From Diplocloster modestus (GTDB taxonomy: Bacteria > Bacillota > Clostridia > Lachnospirales > Lachnospiraceae): a DNA stretch of 64,000 nt. The position numbers were made by a program, and so were the translations under genes. Below are positions 40,337 through 49,761 of this stretch, one piece after another. The stretch covers positions 124,001 through 188,000 of the forward strand of contig NZ_JAHQCX010000006.1 of the NCBI RefSeq assembly GCF_019042245.1, written 5' to 3'. The notes below the pieces were generated by a model, which was given only the letters and a program-made list of their open reading frames with translations, was not told where the DNA came from and did not search any database. Every line of letters begins with the position of its first letter. The stretch's first letter is position 1.

Positions 40337-42850
40337 ATGATGACATTGTATTTAAACGGTAAATGGAAAATGCGTGCTGCAGGGTGCGAAAACATCTGGG
40401 ATGCGGTTGTTCCGGGAACCGTGGCAGCCACACTGCTGGAGCATGGAGCGATGCCTGATCCTTTTTGGCGGGATAATGAGAAAAAGATACAGGAGATACT
40501 GGATCGGGATTACATTTTTGAAAGAAGTTTCACGGCAGAAGAAGATTTGTTAAAGCAGGAACAGATTGTACTTCATTGCAATGGTTTGGATACGTTGGCG
40601 GAAATTCGTCTGAATGGAGCAGTTGTTGGTAATGCCGATAATATGCATCGCACATGGCTCTTTGATGTGAAGCCGTTTTTGAGACAGGGAGAGAACGAGA
40701 TCTCGATTTATTTTCGCGCGCCGGCACCTTATTTGAAAGAACATCCGTCCGGGATTGGGAAGCCCTATACAGCGCTTCGGAAGGCTGCATGTATGTTCGG
40801 CTGGGATTGGGGGCTGTCGCTGCCGGATTCGGGCATCTGGCGTGATATTATGATCGAAGGATATGAAAAAGGAACCATAGAGACCGTAATTATACATCAG
40901 GAACATATGAATGGAAAAGTTATTGTAAAAGCACAGCCCGTCTGCCGGGGAGCGCAGGACCTTCTTTTCCGGCTCACTCTGACCGAACCGGATGGTGCAA
41001 AGCTGGAAACCCGGGAATGCGCTGCCGGAGGCACGGTATACTTTGAAGTGGAACATCCCAGGCTCTGGTGGCCCTCAGGTCATGGCGGGCAGCCGCTGTA
41101 CAGGCTGTGCACCGAACTAATGATGCAGGGCATGGTTTTAGATAGCAGGGAGCAGCGGATCGGACTGCGGACGATAGAGCTGAATCGTTCGGAAGATGGT
41201 GACGGCGCGAAATACTCCTTTGTAATCAATCATTTACCTGTGTTCTGCAGGGGTGAAAATATGATCATCGAGAACTCGGTCATACAAAGGACAGACGGCA
41301 GCCGCTATAAGAAGCTGATAGAGAACTGCCTGCGTTCCAATGTGAACAGCATCCGCGTGTGGGGAGGGGCTTATTACCCGCCGGAGGAATTTTATGATTT
41401 ATGTGACGAAAATGGGATACTGATCTATCAGGATTTCATGTTCGCCTGTTCCTTTTATCAGATATCCCCTGAATATATGGAAAATGTGAAGCAAGAGCTG
41501 AAGGACAATCTGGCGCGGATAGCCCATCATGCCTGCATCGGGCTATACTGCGGAAATAATGAAATCGACTGTATCTACACAGTGACAGGCGCAACAGATC
41601 CCGAGACCACGGCGCTTCGCAAACTGTTCGGTTCCGGTAAGGACCCATTACCGGAAGCAGTCAGGAAGGCTCTTTGGGCCAATTATGAACCATTATTTTT
41701 AGAGATGATTCCAGAGCTGTGCAGTCGTTATGCACCGGATACGGACTATGTCCATTCCTCTCCGTCCGCCAAGGCACCGGGAGAAGTCACTGCCTTTTTC
41801 GACTATGCAAAGGATGGGGATCTGCATTATTATCTGCAATATAACGGAAATGCCCCCTATCAGAAAATACGGACCATGCGCAGTCGTTTTGTAACAGAAA
41901 TGGGGTTCCAAAGCTATCCTTCCATGAAGACCATCGCTTCTTTCACAGAGCCACAGGACAGGCTGCCTTATACCCCGGTGATGTATGCCCATCAGAAATG
42001 CGCCGGCGGAAACGAAACAATCGAACTGTATATGGAGCGCGACTATTTGATTCCAAAGGACTTTGAAGATTATGTCTTTTTGTCACAGCTTCAGGCCGGA
42101 GAGATTATGCGGTATTCCGTGGAACATTTCAGGCGTGATAACGAATATTGCAGAGGGATCATGCTGTGGCAGCTCAATGACTGCTGGCCGGTCGTGAGCT
42201 GGTCGGGAATTGATTATTACGGCAGATGGAAGGCGCTTCAATATTTTATACGGCGGTTCTATGCGCCTGTGCTGGTAAGCGCCAGGGAAGAGGATACCAA
42301 TGTCTCGCTGTGGGTTTCCAATGAAACTGCGATGGAATGTAACGGTCAACTCCGATGGAAATTATATGGAAAAGATGGAAAGATACTGGACCAGGGCGAG
42401 AAATCGGCCCATCTGTCAGCGGGTGAAAGTGCTTCGTTGGTATATCTTGACTATTCCAGGATGTTAAACAGGATAGAAAAAAAATCTGCTTATCTGTTTT
42501 TCGAGTGGAAACATAACGGAAATGTAGAAAGGGGCACGGTTTTGTTTGTACTTCCAAGGGAATTTTACTTCTCGGAGCCGGAGCTTTCCTGGGAGGTTAA
42601 AGAAACGGGGAGCAGTTATGTCATTGAAGTGACCGCCAAACATTTTGCAAAGGCGGTCGGATTTGATACGTCAGAAGGCGACTGTATTTTTTCCGATAAT
42701 TATTTTGACTTGCCGGCGGGAGAAAGCCGAACTATAGAGGTGAAAAAAGTTGAATGCGAAGGCATTTCGGATTCGGAGGATCTGAGAAGGCAGCTTATGG
42801 TCCGCACGCTCAATGATGTTATGCTGAGGGCGGCTATGGCCGGAAAGTAA
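40337..42850 (+). CDS. GH2 beta-mannosidase
   Basis: 837 residues with the GH2 layout: N-terminal sugar-binding jelly roll (about 1-170, with ACMFGWDWGLSLPDSGIW typical of mannosidases), immunoglobulin-like domain, catalytic barrel and C-terminal beta domains. Acid/base E409 lies in CGNNEID and nucleophile E521 in VTEMGFQS. No signal peptide, so it hydrolyses beta-mannosides imported by the symporter just upstream. The start is ATG 40337 or the next ATG; AGGAGTGTATAGAC precedes. A weak 6-bp hairpin (42859-42864 with 42882-42887) follows the stop. Confidence 0.92.
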   Translation: MMTLYLNGKWKMRAAGCENIWDAVVPGTVAATLLEHGAMPDPFWRDNEKKIQEILDRDYIFERSFTAEEDLLKQEQIVLHCNGLDTLAEIRLNGAVVGNADNMHRTWLFDVKPFLRQGENEISIYFRAPAPYLKEHPSGIGKPYTALRKAACMFGWDWGLSLPDSGIWRDIMIEGYEKGTIETVIIHQEHMNGKVIVKAQPVCRGAQDLLFRLTLTEPDGAKLETRECAAGGTVYFEVEHPRLWWPSGHGGQPLYRLCTELMMQGMVLDSREQRIGLRTIELNRSEDGDGAKYSFVINHLPVFCRGENMIIENSVIQRTDGSRYKKLIENCLRSNVNSIRVWGGAYYPPEEFYDLCDENGILIYQDFMFACSFYQISPEYMENVKQELKDNLARIAHHACIGLYCGNNEIDCIYTVTGATDPETTALRKLFGSGKDPLPEAVRKALWANYEPLFLEMIPELCSRYAPDTDYVHSSPSAKAPGEVTAFFDYAKDGDLHYYLQYNGNAPYQKIRTMRSRFVTEMGFQSYPSMKTIASFTEPQDRLPYTPVMYAHQKCAGGNETIELYMERDYLIPKDFEDYVFLSQLQAGEIMRYSVEHFRRDNEYCRGIMLWQLNDCWPVVSWSGIDYYGRWKALQYFIRRFYAPVLVSAREEDTNVSLWVSNETAMECNGQLRWKLYGKDGKILDQGEKSAHLSAGESASLVYLDYSRMLNRIEKKSAYLFFEWKHNGNVERGTVLFVLPREFYFSEPELSWEVKETGSSYVIEVTAKHFAKAVGFDTSEGDCIFSDNYFDLPAGESRTIEVKKVECEGISDSEDLRRQLMVRTLNDVMLRAAMAGK

Positions 42851-43015
42851 GATAGAATGGCGGACAAGCATTCGCTGCAAATCCGCCCGTAGAACGTGTA
42901 TTAAGAGTAGTTGGCATACAGAGAGAAGGATTTATTTCCATGGTTGTTTGCGCAGCGGAAAAAATAGTAAATTACAGGCTGCCCTTATAGCTCCCCTCTT
43001 CTGTGAATCATTCAT

Positions 43016-43184
43016 ACTAGTAGTCTGTTCTTCAAGTCCTTGTGCATAGAGTACCTGATCTTCGCGTCAGGTGTGCGATTGCGAAGCGACGGCGTAGCGG
43101 GTCCTACGGCTAGCTTCGCAATCGTGCACCTGGCGTGAATAGCGGATGCTATATGCACAAGGACTTGAAGAACGGACTACTAGT
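43016..43184. repeat. Large nested palindrome 3
   Basis: Within the 417-bp gap between convergent genes, outer arms of 33 bp (43016-43048 with 43152-43184, 32 of 33 paired, ends ACTAGTAGTC) enclose a second stem with a 12-bp perfect core CGATTGCGAAGC (43076-43087 with 43113-43124). The sequence is unlike family A, but the architecture and position are the same. The remaining gap DNA (42888-43015, 43185-43267) shows nothing else. Confidence 0.88.
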
Positions 43185-43267
43185 CTCCCGGATACAGCTC
43201 AAGCCTTCGTAACTTTTACTCCTGTTTCAATTACCTGCCCGACTTTTACGCACATACTGTCAGAGGC

Positions 43268-46200
43268 TCATACCAAGCTCTCAATAACTACAGGCTCCGA
43301 CAAAAGTCCGGCCGCTGCCAGGCGGTAGCTGTCCGTCCAGGCGTCCCCAGCCGTCCGCCAGGCGTCCGGGCCGCACCATTTATCCTCGCTGTCCGCCTGG
43401 TGTAAGGCGCCGAACGCATTCTGTCTGGAGATATACGCGGTTATCTCAAGCATATGTTCCCCGGCTGCCGGTCTGCCCAGTTCCGCCTCATAAGGCGGAT
43501 AGGCCAGCGCTCCAAAATCCTGCCCATCCATTCGCACGTGCAGCACATTGGCCCGGTAATGCAGAATCCGCACCCGCAAGTCCCCGCCCCCGCTGCATAG
43601 TCTTATCCGGTAAGTGACCGCCCCTCCATAGAAAGCAAGTCCCTGTCTCGTAATATCGTCAAATCCTATCTGCTGCGGAAAAGCCGTGATCCGTTTCCTG
43701 CTTCCGCATACCTGTACACCGAAGTCACCCAAAAGGTAGCACCATTCCGTGTTGGTACGCTTGCCGAACGGGATCGTAAGCTCCAGTATATTAGCACCTT
43801 CCCTCAGCCTGGGAAGAGGAATCCTGCGTATGGCCCGATCCACATACCAGCCCGCGTCGCAGGCCCCCACTTCCTCCCCGTTCCAGACGATCTGCGCCTG
43901 TTCCGGATGCTCGATGGCCAGATAGGGACTCTCATATGCGATCTCGCTTTCCACCTGGAAGCGCAGATGGAGTTTATGGGATATCACCTCTTTTTCTATG
44001 GTCCATGGCTGCGCCAGCGCCGCCCCTCTCCTGGGCCAGCCTAATTTTTTTCTGCAAAGATTATCTGCCCGGAAAAGCTCGGTTTCCCCGCTAAAATCTT
44101 CCTCGTCCAAATGGAACCAGGCTTTATCAAGAACCAGCACATTTGGCTCCGACAAGGTAAAAGAGGTCAGGGCTTCTACCGGCAGCCGCCGCTCTTCTCT
44201 TCCGCTGCCGTCGTATTCATCCGCTTTCATCCCAACAGCCCGATTGCCATCTACAGGATTTTCTGCCGCACTATTGTCTGAGGACTCTACCGGAAGAAGC
44301 CTCAGCAGCAAGCTGTCGTAATCATAAAAATAATAGGTAATGACCGTGCAATTATTTACGTGGCGGAAGGCAATGGATTCTTCTTGTCCATTCTGGGTAT
44401 TGAATAGAACCGGTGCATAGAGCCCTTTGATCCGCAGCCTGATTTCCCTCTTTCGGGGGATATCTTTGTTATAAGGCTCGGTTCCCCGGGCAATAAACAG
44501 CCATTTTTCCTGTCCGTCCATCCGAAGCTGATACAAAAGATTCGTAGTCCGGGTTCCGTCCGCTTCTCTTAACTCCACTTCCCGGAAGTCATCTAAGGCA
44601 GCCAGAAGGTCCTGCCGTTCGAACATAATCACCTGTCCCGCCTTATCAGCCTGATCATAGAGGGCTGCAGGCCGGTCTGAGACTACCGCGTCCATATAGC
44701 GGGGGCATTTTCCCATGAATATCAGACGGCCGCCCTGATCCCGGAATTTTTCCAATCTTTCCAATGTGCTCGCGCGCAGAGTCTCGCACTCGGGAACCAC
44801 GACGGCATCGTAGCTCATTTCTCCTACCTGCAGCGGCGCTTTGCCCTCCGGACACTGGAACGGCAGCTGGGACTCGCAGATATAATCAAAATCAATTCCG
44901 CCGAACAGCAGCCATTCCGTCACATTTTCGAAGTTTTCATCCATCTGCTGCCGGATATCCGCCGTCTGATCGGAAGGCCCCCAGTGCAGCCAGTAGCTCT
45001 CAATCGGATGTATCACGCCGACCCGCACGACTGCTTTTCCCCTGGTCAACGCCGTGTTCACCCGCGCGAAATGATCTTCCACATATCCAAACTCCCGGTG
45101 CCAGGGAGACTGATATCCGAAGGTGGCCGGGAAATCCCTCTTGGCCTCGCCTTCCATAGAAACCCAGGAAAGATGCGGTACCCGCAGGGTAACCCCCAGG
45201 GCCGCCTGCCAATCTCCATGCAGCTTATAATCCCGGAAATCCGCAGTCCAGCCGGTCACCCCATATAACTCGCTCATAACGCCTTCCCGGCCGCACTGAT
45301 GCGCCATGGACTGGGCCTGTTTCACGGTGGCATATTCCAGATCCCAACGAAGCATATCCACGCCCGGGATGTCGATGCCACGGTAGGAACGCATCGCTTC
45401 CCCAAGAGCCGCGCACTGGGATTCAAGAGTCGGTTCCTCCATCAGATGTCCCGTTAACAGCAGATGATTGCTGCGGCACCATTCCCCGTAAGTATCGGCA
45501 AAGGCCGAGGTAAAGCGCTCCGCCACATGATCGTGATAACGGTATCTGGTTACAGACACCCCCTGATCCGGCAGTTCCCAGATCAGTTCCGGCAGCTTTT
45601 CGATCAGGCTGCCGCCATAGGCTTCGCGATACGTATCTTCCAGATCGTCGGTCCAGGGCAGCGTCACATCCATTTTACTTCCGGCGAAGTTCAGCGTATG
45701 CTTTCTGGAGAATTGGGGTTCATCGGTAAAAACTGCGGGTACAGATTCCCCGAAGTCCTCCCCGATTCTGCTTTTATAGCGCTCATGGGTCACTTCCAGG
45801 AACCGCTCCACAGCCCGCTTGTCCAGGGTATTGCTGTAGGTCTGGTTGTTGTACCAGGGATTGGGCTGGGCGGTTTCCAGATAGGCATACCATATATCTC
45901 CCCTTTGTTGTTCGCCGTCCTGCAGCAGCCGGTATCCGGCCAGGCATCCCTGCCGGTCCAATTCAATCTCATATCGGGCCAGAAGGGTCCCCTTGCCATT
46001 TCTAAGGGGCTGCGACAGGAATCCGCCCGGTGTTTCCATACCTCCCAGCTCTTCATAGGACCAGGGCGTAAACAGCAGATATTTCTGCCGGTACTGCTCA
46101 TCCTGCGTCACGATTCCTCCGGCCGCGCCGGAAGACCAGCGGTCCTCATCATAGAGCCAGGCCAGCATCCGCCTCTTTTTGGCTTCCTCCACACATTCCT

Positions 46201-46429
46201 GCACGATCTGCATATATTCCTCACTCAGATACGGGGTATCCATTCCGGTTCTCACGTGCATGAAAAAGCCGCCGAATTTCATCTCCTGGAGATCCCTTAT
46301 CTGCCTGCGCAGTTCCTCGGTATCCAGTTTACAGTTCCAGGACCAGAAAGGAGCGGCCCGGTATTCGCTGGTGGGATTTTGGAACAGCTCCTGTGAAAAT
46401 GGGGTGTTATAAGACTGCTTATACAACAT
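43268..46429 (-). CDS. GH106-like glycoside hydrolase (putative alpha-L-rhamnosidase)
   Basis: 1053 residues from the ATG at 46429 (AAAGGAGACAAACAT upstream). A longer frame to 46648 runs through the palindrome array and is rejected. The N-terminal PFWSWNCKLDTEELRRQI, GGFFMHVRTGMDTPYL and WLYDEDRWSSGAAGG are hallmarks of the GH106-type barrel group, and VFTDEPQFS offers a conserved acidic pair. Beta domains follow, with a galactose-binding-like module near residues 850-960 (WTIEKEVISHKLHLRFQVES). No signal peptide. GH106 enzymes cut alpha-L-rhamnose from pectic rhamnogalacturonan or plant glycosides; the assignment is by recalled motifs, so the sugar is tentative. Confidence 0.78.
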   Translation of the reverse strand: MLYKQSYNTPFSQELFQNPTSEYRAAPFWSWNCKLDTEELRRQIRDLQEMKFGGFFMHVRTGMDTPYLSEEYMQIVQECVEEAKKRRMLAWLYDEDRWSSGAAGGIVTQDEQYRQKYLLFTPWSYEELGGMETPGGFLSQPLRNGKGTLLARYEIELDRQGCLAGYRLLQDGEQQRGDIWYAYLETAQPNPWYNNQTYSNTLDKRAVERFLEVTHERYKSRIGEDFGESVPAVFTDEPQFSRKHTLNFAGSKMDVTLPWTDDLEDTYREAYGGSLIEKLPELIWELPDQGVSVTRYRYHDHVAERFTSAFADTYGEWCRSNHLLLTGHLMEEPTLESQCAALGEAMRSYRGIDIPGVDMLRWDLEYATVKQAQSMAHQCGREGVMSELYGVTGWTADFRDYKLHGDWQAALGVTLRVPHLSWVSMEGEAKRDFPATFGYQSPWHREFGYVEDHFARVNTALTRGKAVVRVGVIHPIESYWLHWGPSDQTADIRQQMDENFENVTEWLLFGGIDFDYICESQLPFQCPEGKAPLQVGEMSYDAVVVPECETLRASTLERLEKFRDQGGRLIFMGKCPRYMDAVVSDRPAALYDQADKAGQVIMFERQDLLAALDDFREVELREADGTRTTNLLYQLRMDGQEKWLFIARGTEPYNKDIPRKREIRLRIKGLYAPVLFNTQNGQEESIAFRHVNNCTVITYYFYDYDSLLLRLLPVESSDNSAAENPVDGNRAVGMKADEYDGSGREERRLPVEALTSFTLSEPNVLVLDKAWFHLDEEDFSGETELFRADNLCRKKLGWPRRGAALAQPWTIEKEVISHKLHLRFQVESEIAYESPYLAIEHPEQAQIVWNGEEVGACDAGWYVDRAIRRIPLPRLREGANILELTIPFGKRTNTEWCYLLGDFGVQVCGSRKRITAFPQQIGFDDITRQGLAFYGGAVTYRIRLCSGGGDLRVRILHYRANVLHVRMDGQDFGALAYPPYEAELGRPAAGEHMLEITAYISRQNAFGALHQADSEDKWCGPDAWRTAGDAWTDSYRLAAAGLLSEPVVIESLV

Positions 46430-46456
46430 ATGTTTGTCTCCTTTAGGTGCAATTGG

Positions 46457-46570
46457 GGACATGTCCAAATTAATTTGGGACATGTCCAGACTGAAATGGA
46501 CATGTCCCAAACTGATCTGGGACATGTCCAGATCGAAACGGACATGTCCCAAACCGAAATGGACATGTCC
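46457..46570. repeat. Array of six GGACATGTCC palindromes, copy 2
   Basis: Palindromes start at 46457, 46478, 46498, 46520, 46540 and 46561 (steps 21, 20, 22, 20, 21). The array fills nearly the whole 151-bp gap between two minus-strand genes, 10 bp after the stop of one and 27 bp before the start of the next. Same unit, copy number and period as the array at 33123-33236 but different spacers. Confidence 0.92.
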
Positions 46571-46580
46571 CAAATCGATC

Positions 46581-47615
46581 TTATGGTATAACTTTATAGA
46601 TAACTGCCTGGGCGGCTTCCCGGTTGGCGGACAGGATATAATCCGCATCCGCGCCGTTATAGATCATGGCGTTGCTGGGGCCCGCGTTCTCATCCACCGT
46701 GTGAATCCGGAATTCCTGCGCATCCGCATCCCAGGAGATCAGGAAGAGCTGTTGCTTTCCCCTCCTGCAGCCGCCGATGAATACCGGCCGGCCATTCAGG
46801 CTGCCGCTTTTCACTACATGGTAGAATTCCGTGACTTCCGGGTGCTCGAACACCTGCCGGTAACTGCCGTTTTCCTCTTTGTAGATCCGATAATAGCAGC
46901 CGTGGAATTCCTCGATCACCGCCAGTTCTTCCACACCGTCCCCGTCAATGTCGATCAGGTCGATATCGCTGGCGGCACGGTCTAAGATCTTCTCAATGGT
47001 CCAGTCGGAAACGGCGCTCTTAGGGGGCGTCACGCGGAATACGCCTTCCCGTCCGGCGATGTATGCGGTATCCTTGCCGTCCGCTGTTTTTTTGCAAAAA
47101 CCGTGGTTCTGGTGGATCTCCACCGGAAGGGGGGTGAGTGTAATCCCGTCGTTCAGATCTTCCGGCAGCTTGGCCACATAGAGATGGCCGGGCAGCGACC
47201 AGTCCTCCCGCGTGGCTTTGTGATCCGCCAGTGTCGCACAGATCAGATAGTTACCGTCCGCGCCGGTGAGCACATCAAACCGGTGAAGATAGGGAAGGGT
47301 AAATAATTCCTGTACCCGGTATCCGTCCGCTTCCTTCCGGCACCAGACCAGCTCTGCTTCCTCCCAGTCGTACAGGCGGTAGAACTTCTGTACCGCCAGG
47401 AAGCCTTTTTCTTCCCCTAACGGCACCATGCTCATGGTTCCGCCCGGTTCCTCCCACACGGTCTTCTTTTGTTCAAAAGTGCCGCAGTCGAAGGCCACAC
47501 AGCCGCCGGCTTTGCCCTCAGTGGCAAAAAAGGCATAATCTATTTTATCCTCCGGCATTACGGTGACGCTGTAACACCGTTCCATATCTGTCAGGACTTT
47601 TTTCTGAAATTTCAT
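46581..47615 (-). CDS. FG-GAP/VCBS-like beta-propeller protein, function unknown
   Basis: 344 residues with many short beta-strand repeats and one clear calcium-loop repeat DIDLIDIDGDGVEELAVIEE typical of FG-GAP/VCBS propellers. There is no signal peptide or membrane helix, so it appears cytoplasmic, which is odd for this class. It sits 23 bp downstream of the UlaG-like gene on the same strand and before the GH106-like gene. It might be a lyase, an epimerase-like propeller or a ligand-binding protein for the released sugar; I cannot decide. Confidence 0.65.
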   Translation of the reverse strand: MKFQKKVLTDMERCYSVTVMPEDKIDYAFFATEGKAGGCVAFDCGTFEQKKTVWEEPGGTMSMVPLGEEKGFLAVQKFYRLYDWEEAELVWCRKEADGYRVQELFTLPYLHRFDVLTGADGNYLICATLADHKATREDWSLPGHLYVAKLPEDLNDGITLTPLPVEIHQNHGFCKKTADGKDTAYIAGREGVFRVTPPKSAVSDWTIEKILDRAASDIDLIDIDGDGVEELAVIEEFHGCYYRIYKEENGSYRQVFEHPEVTEFYHVVKSGSLNGRPVFIGGCRRGKQQLFLISWDADAQEFRIHTVDENAGPSNAMIYNGADADYILSANREAAQAVIYKVIP

Positions 47616-47638
47616 CTTTACCTCCCTCTTCCGCCGGA

Positions 47639-48703
47639 TTACAGAATCGACCGGAACGGCGTGTTGGGTTCTTCGATAAAGCAGTCGGAAAAACCTCTGT
47701 CATGATGATACTGGCGTTTTTCCTTGTCGGCGGGGTATACATATTTTCCCCCTACCTCCCAGATAAACGGATGGAACTGATAGTTCAGACGGTATTTTTT
47801 CATCTCGTAGAGCACTTCGATCTCCCGGGTGTCTGCCATGAAATTCGTCCATACGTCATAATGGATCGGAATCACCACCTGGCAGTTCAGGGCTTCGCCC
47901 ATCCGCAGGATATCGCAGGAAGTCATCTTGTCCGCGATCCCCACAGGATTCTCACCGTAGGAGCCAAAAGCCACATCGATCTTGTGGTCCTTGCCGTGTT
48001 TTGCGAAATAGATGGAATAGTGGCTGTCGCCGCTGTGGTAAATGTTGCCGCCCGGGGTTTTGATCAGGTAATTCACCGCTTTTTCGTCCATGTCATCGGG
48101 GCAGGTATGCCGAATGTCCTCTTCCCCGTTGGTGGTAACCAGACAGGTTCTGTCAAAGGATTCCAGAGCCAAGATTTCAATATCTTTGATCTTAACGCTG
48201 TCTCCGGGTTTCACTTCGATGAAGCGGTCCTCCGGAACTCCCCAGGAACGCCACAGCTCGATGGATTTCTTCGGCCCGATGAAGGGGACTTTCTCCTCCA
48301 CATTGCGCAGCACCGCAGCCGCGTAGTTGGGATCCATATGGTCCTGATGATAATGAGTCGCCAGCACCGCATCCACATGCTTTACCGCAAAGGGATCGAT
48401 CACAAAGGGCGTGGCCCGCAGATTCGGCTGCAACAGCCTTCCGCCGCACATGTTTGCCATCTGGTGTCCCTTGGCCATATATTTATTCTGCTTGGACCTC
48501 TTGCCGTTGCCGCACCACAGGTCGATGCTGATGTTGCAGCCGCCCGGGGTTTTTACCCACAGTCCGGTGCAGCCAAGCCACCACATCGCCACGTTTCCGG
48601 GCTGAACTTCCTCTTCCTCAATTTCTTCATTTAACCAGGTTCCCCATTCCGGGCAGCTGCTCATAATCCAGCTTTCCCTGGTGATTTCGTCTATTTTTGC
48701 CAT
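47639..48703 (-). CDS. ulaG: UlaG-like metallo-beta-lactamase-fold lactonase
   Basis: 354 residues, the same length as Escherichia coli UlaG, and very similar along its length as I recall that protein ([63 protein letters not shown]). The metal cluster is THYHQDHMD, with more ligands in SGDSHYS and IPIHYD. UlaG opens L-ascorbate-6-phosphate lactone. No ascorbate PTS or other ula gene is nearby; the neighbours are a sugar ABC importer and glycosidases, so the real substrate may be another sugar-acid or phosphate lactone. ATG at 48703 with AATGAGGAGGCAGACT. Confidence 0.88.
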   Translation of the reverse strand: MAKIDEITRESWIMSSCPEWGTWLNEEIEEEEVQPGNVAMWWLGCTGLWVKTPGGCNISIDLWCGNGKRSKQNKYMAKGHQMANMCGGRLLQPNLRATPFVIDPFAVKHVDAVLATHYHQDHMDPNYAAAVLRNVEEKVPFIGPKKSIELWRSWGVPEDRFIEVKPGDSVKIKDIEILALESFDRTCLVTTNGEEDIRHTCPDDMDEKAVNYLIKTPGGNIYHSGDSHYSIYFAKHGKDHKIDVAFGSYGENPVGIADKMTSCDILRMGEALNCQVVIPIHYDVWTNFMADTREIEVLYEMKKYRLNYQFHPFIWEVGGKYVYPADKEKRQYHHDRGFSDCFIEEPNTPFRSIL

Positions 48704-48799
48704 AGTCTGCCTCCTCATTTCTTTCATTCTTTATGCGCTCTTCCATTATGTAAATACAAATATTTCTATGTCCGATATGTCCGATTACACCGTCTTACA

Positions 48800-49759
48800 T
48801 CACTTTGTGCCCTGCCGCTGTGCATACAGAGCTAATTTAGCAAAGAAATCCTCCAGTATGTAGCGGCTGTTCACGCGGTGGTATACTTTGATCTCACGGT
48901 TGTCCGGCTCCTCTGTGTAGGTCATATCAGGCCGGATACCAGGCGCTTTTCTCCATTCATATCCAAACAACTGGTCGGCCAGCAGCACCCCGATCCCCGG
49001 CGAGTCACCCAGGCACCAGAATTCTCCGGTCCGGTTGGTGGCCATGGAAGCGGGCGTATGACTGCACTGTTCCAGCTGTTCAAACAAATATCTGCCCAAG
49101 ATCCCGCACCCTTTTACCTTGTACTGAAGCTCCGCCATAGAAACCAGTACTTCCGAATAGACATCCCTGGGGATCTGCCACAAAGGCAGGTCGGAATGCA
49201 TGACGGTCTGCGCCGCCAGAATATCATTGCTCAGATTATATTCAAAACCACCGTAGGGATACGCCCCGCCGCCGATCCAGATACAGGTCAGCTTCTGGGC
49301 GATGGACGGTTCGCAGATCCAGGCCAGGGCCATATCGGTCAGCGGTCCCATACACACCACGTATAACGGCTCCTTTGTATCTTCCCGAAGCGCTTCCTCT
49401 ATGATAAACCGCGCGCCGTCCGATGGGGGCTTCTGTCCCGGAACCGCTGCAACGCCGTCCGTGATCAGCTGTCCGTTCCGCTGTGTCAAAGGCTTACTTG
49501 CGCCCGGATGAGCCAGCCCCTCCGGTAATCCCATCAATTGTAAAATATGCTTTAATTCCGTATCACTATCCTGCATACTGTGGGGGCTTCGCACACTGCC
49601 AAAGTGAGCGGCCACGATCCCCCGGTTGTCAAATTTGGGGCTGAGCAGCGCATGTATGATCGCATAGGGATCATCGGCCTCATTTTTTACATCGGAATCG
49701 ATAATCAGCCGGATTCTTTTCCCTTCCGGTATCTTATAGTCGTATTCATCGTAAATCAT
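48800..49759 (-). CDS. Nucleoside-hydrolase-like protein with NExDD motif
   Basis: 319 residues from the ATG at 49759; a GTG two codons earlier (49765) would overlap the upstream stop as GTGA and is equally possible. The calcium-binding N-terminus reads LIIDSDVKNEADDPYAI, where classical nucleoside hydrolases have DTDPGxDDAxA, so it belongs to the NExDD side branch related to DUF1593. Other family marks are VVCMGPLTDMALA and IWIGGGAYPYGG. Such proteins cleave N- or O-ribosides or related glycosides. Its place after a sugar permease pair suggests action on the imported sugar conjugate. A 96-bp gap follows before ulaG, with no terminator seen. Confidence 0.78.
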   Translation of the reverse strand: MIYDEYDYKIPEGKRIRLIIDSDVKNEADDPYAIIHALLSPKFDNRGIVAAHFGSVRSPHSMQDSDTELKHILQLMGLPEGLAHPGASKPLTQRNGQLITDGVAAVPGQKPPSDGARFIIEEALREDTKEPLYVVCMGPLTDMALAWICEPSIAQKLTCIWIGGGAYPYGGFEYNLSNDILAAQTVMHSDLPLWQIPRDVYSEVLVSMAELQYKVKGCGILGRYLFEQLEQCSHTPASMATNRTGEFWCLGDSPGIGVLLADQLFGYEWRKAPGIRPDMTYTEEPDNREIKVYHRVNSRYILEDFFAKLALYAQRQGTK

Positions 49760-49761
49760 TG

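Noticed and set aside
45464..46396. 310-codon plus-strand frame opposite the GH106-like gene
   Set aside because: No ribosome site and no recognisable protein features; it is the antisense shadow of a clearly coding gene. The same holds for 47702-48634 opposite ulaG.
46430..46648. 73-codon N-terminal extension of the GH106-like protein and the plus-strand frame 46434-46985
   Set aside because: Both run through the palindrome array. A strong ribosome site supports the internal ATG at 46429, where similarity to the family also begins.
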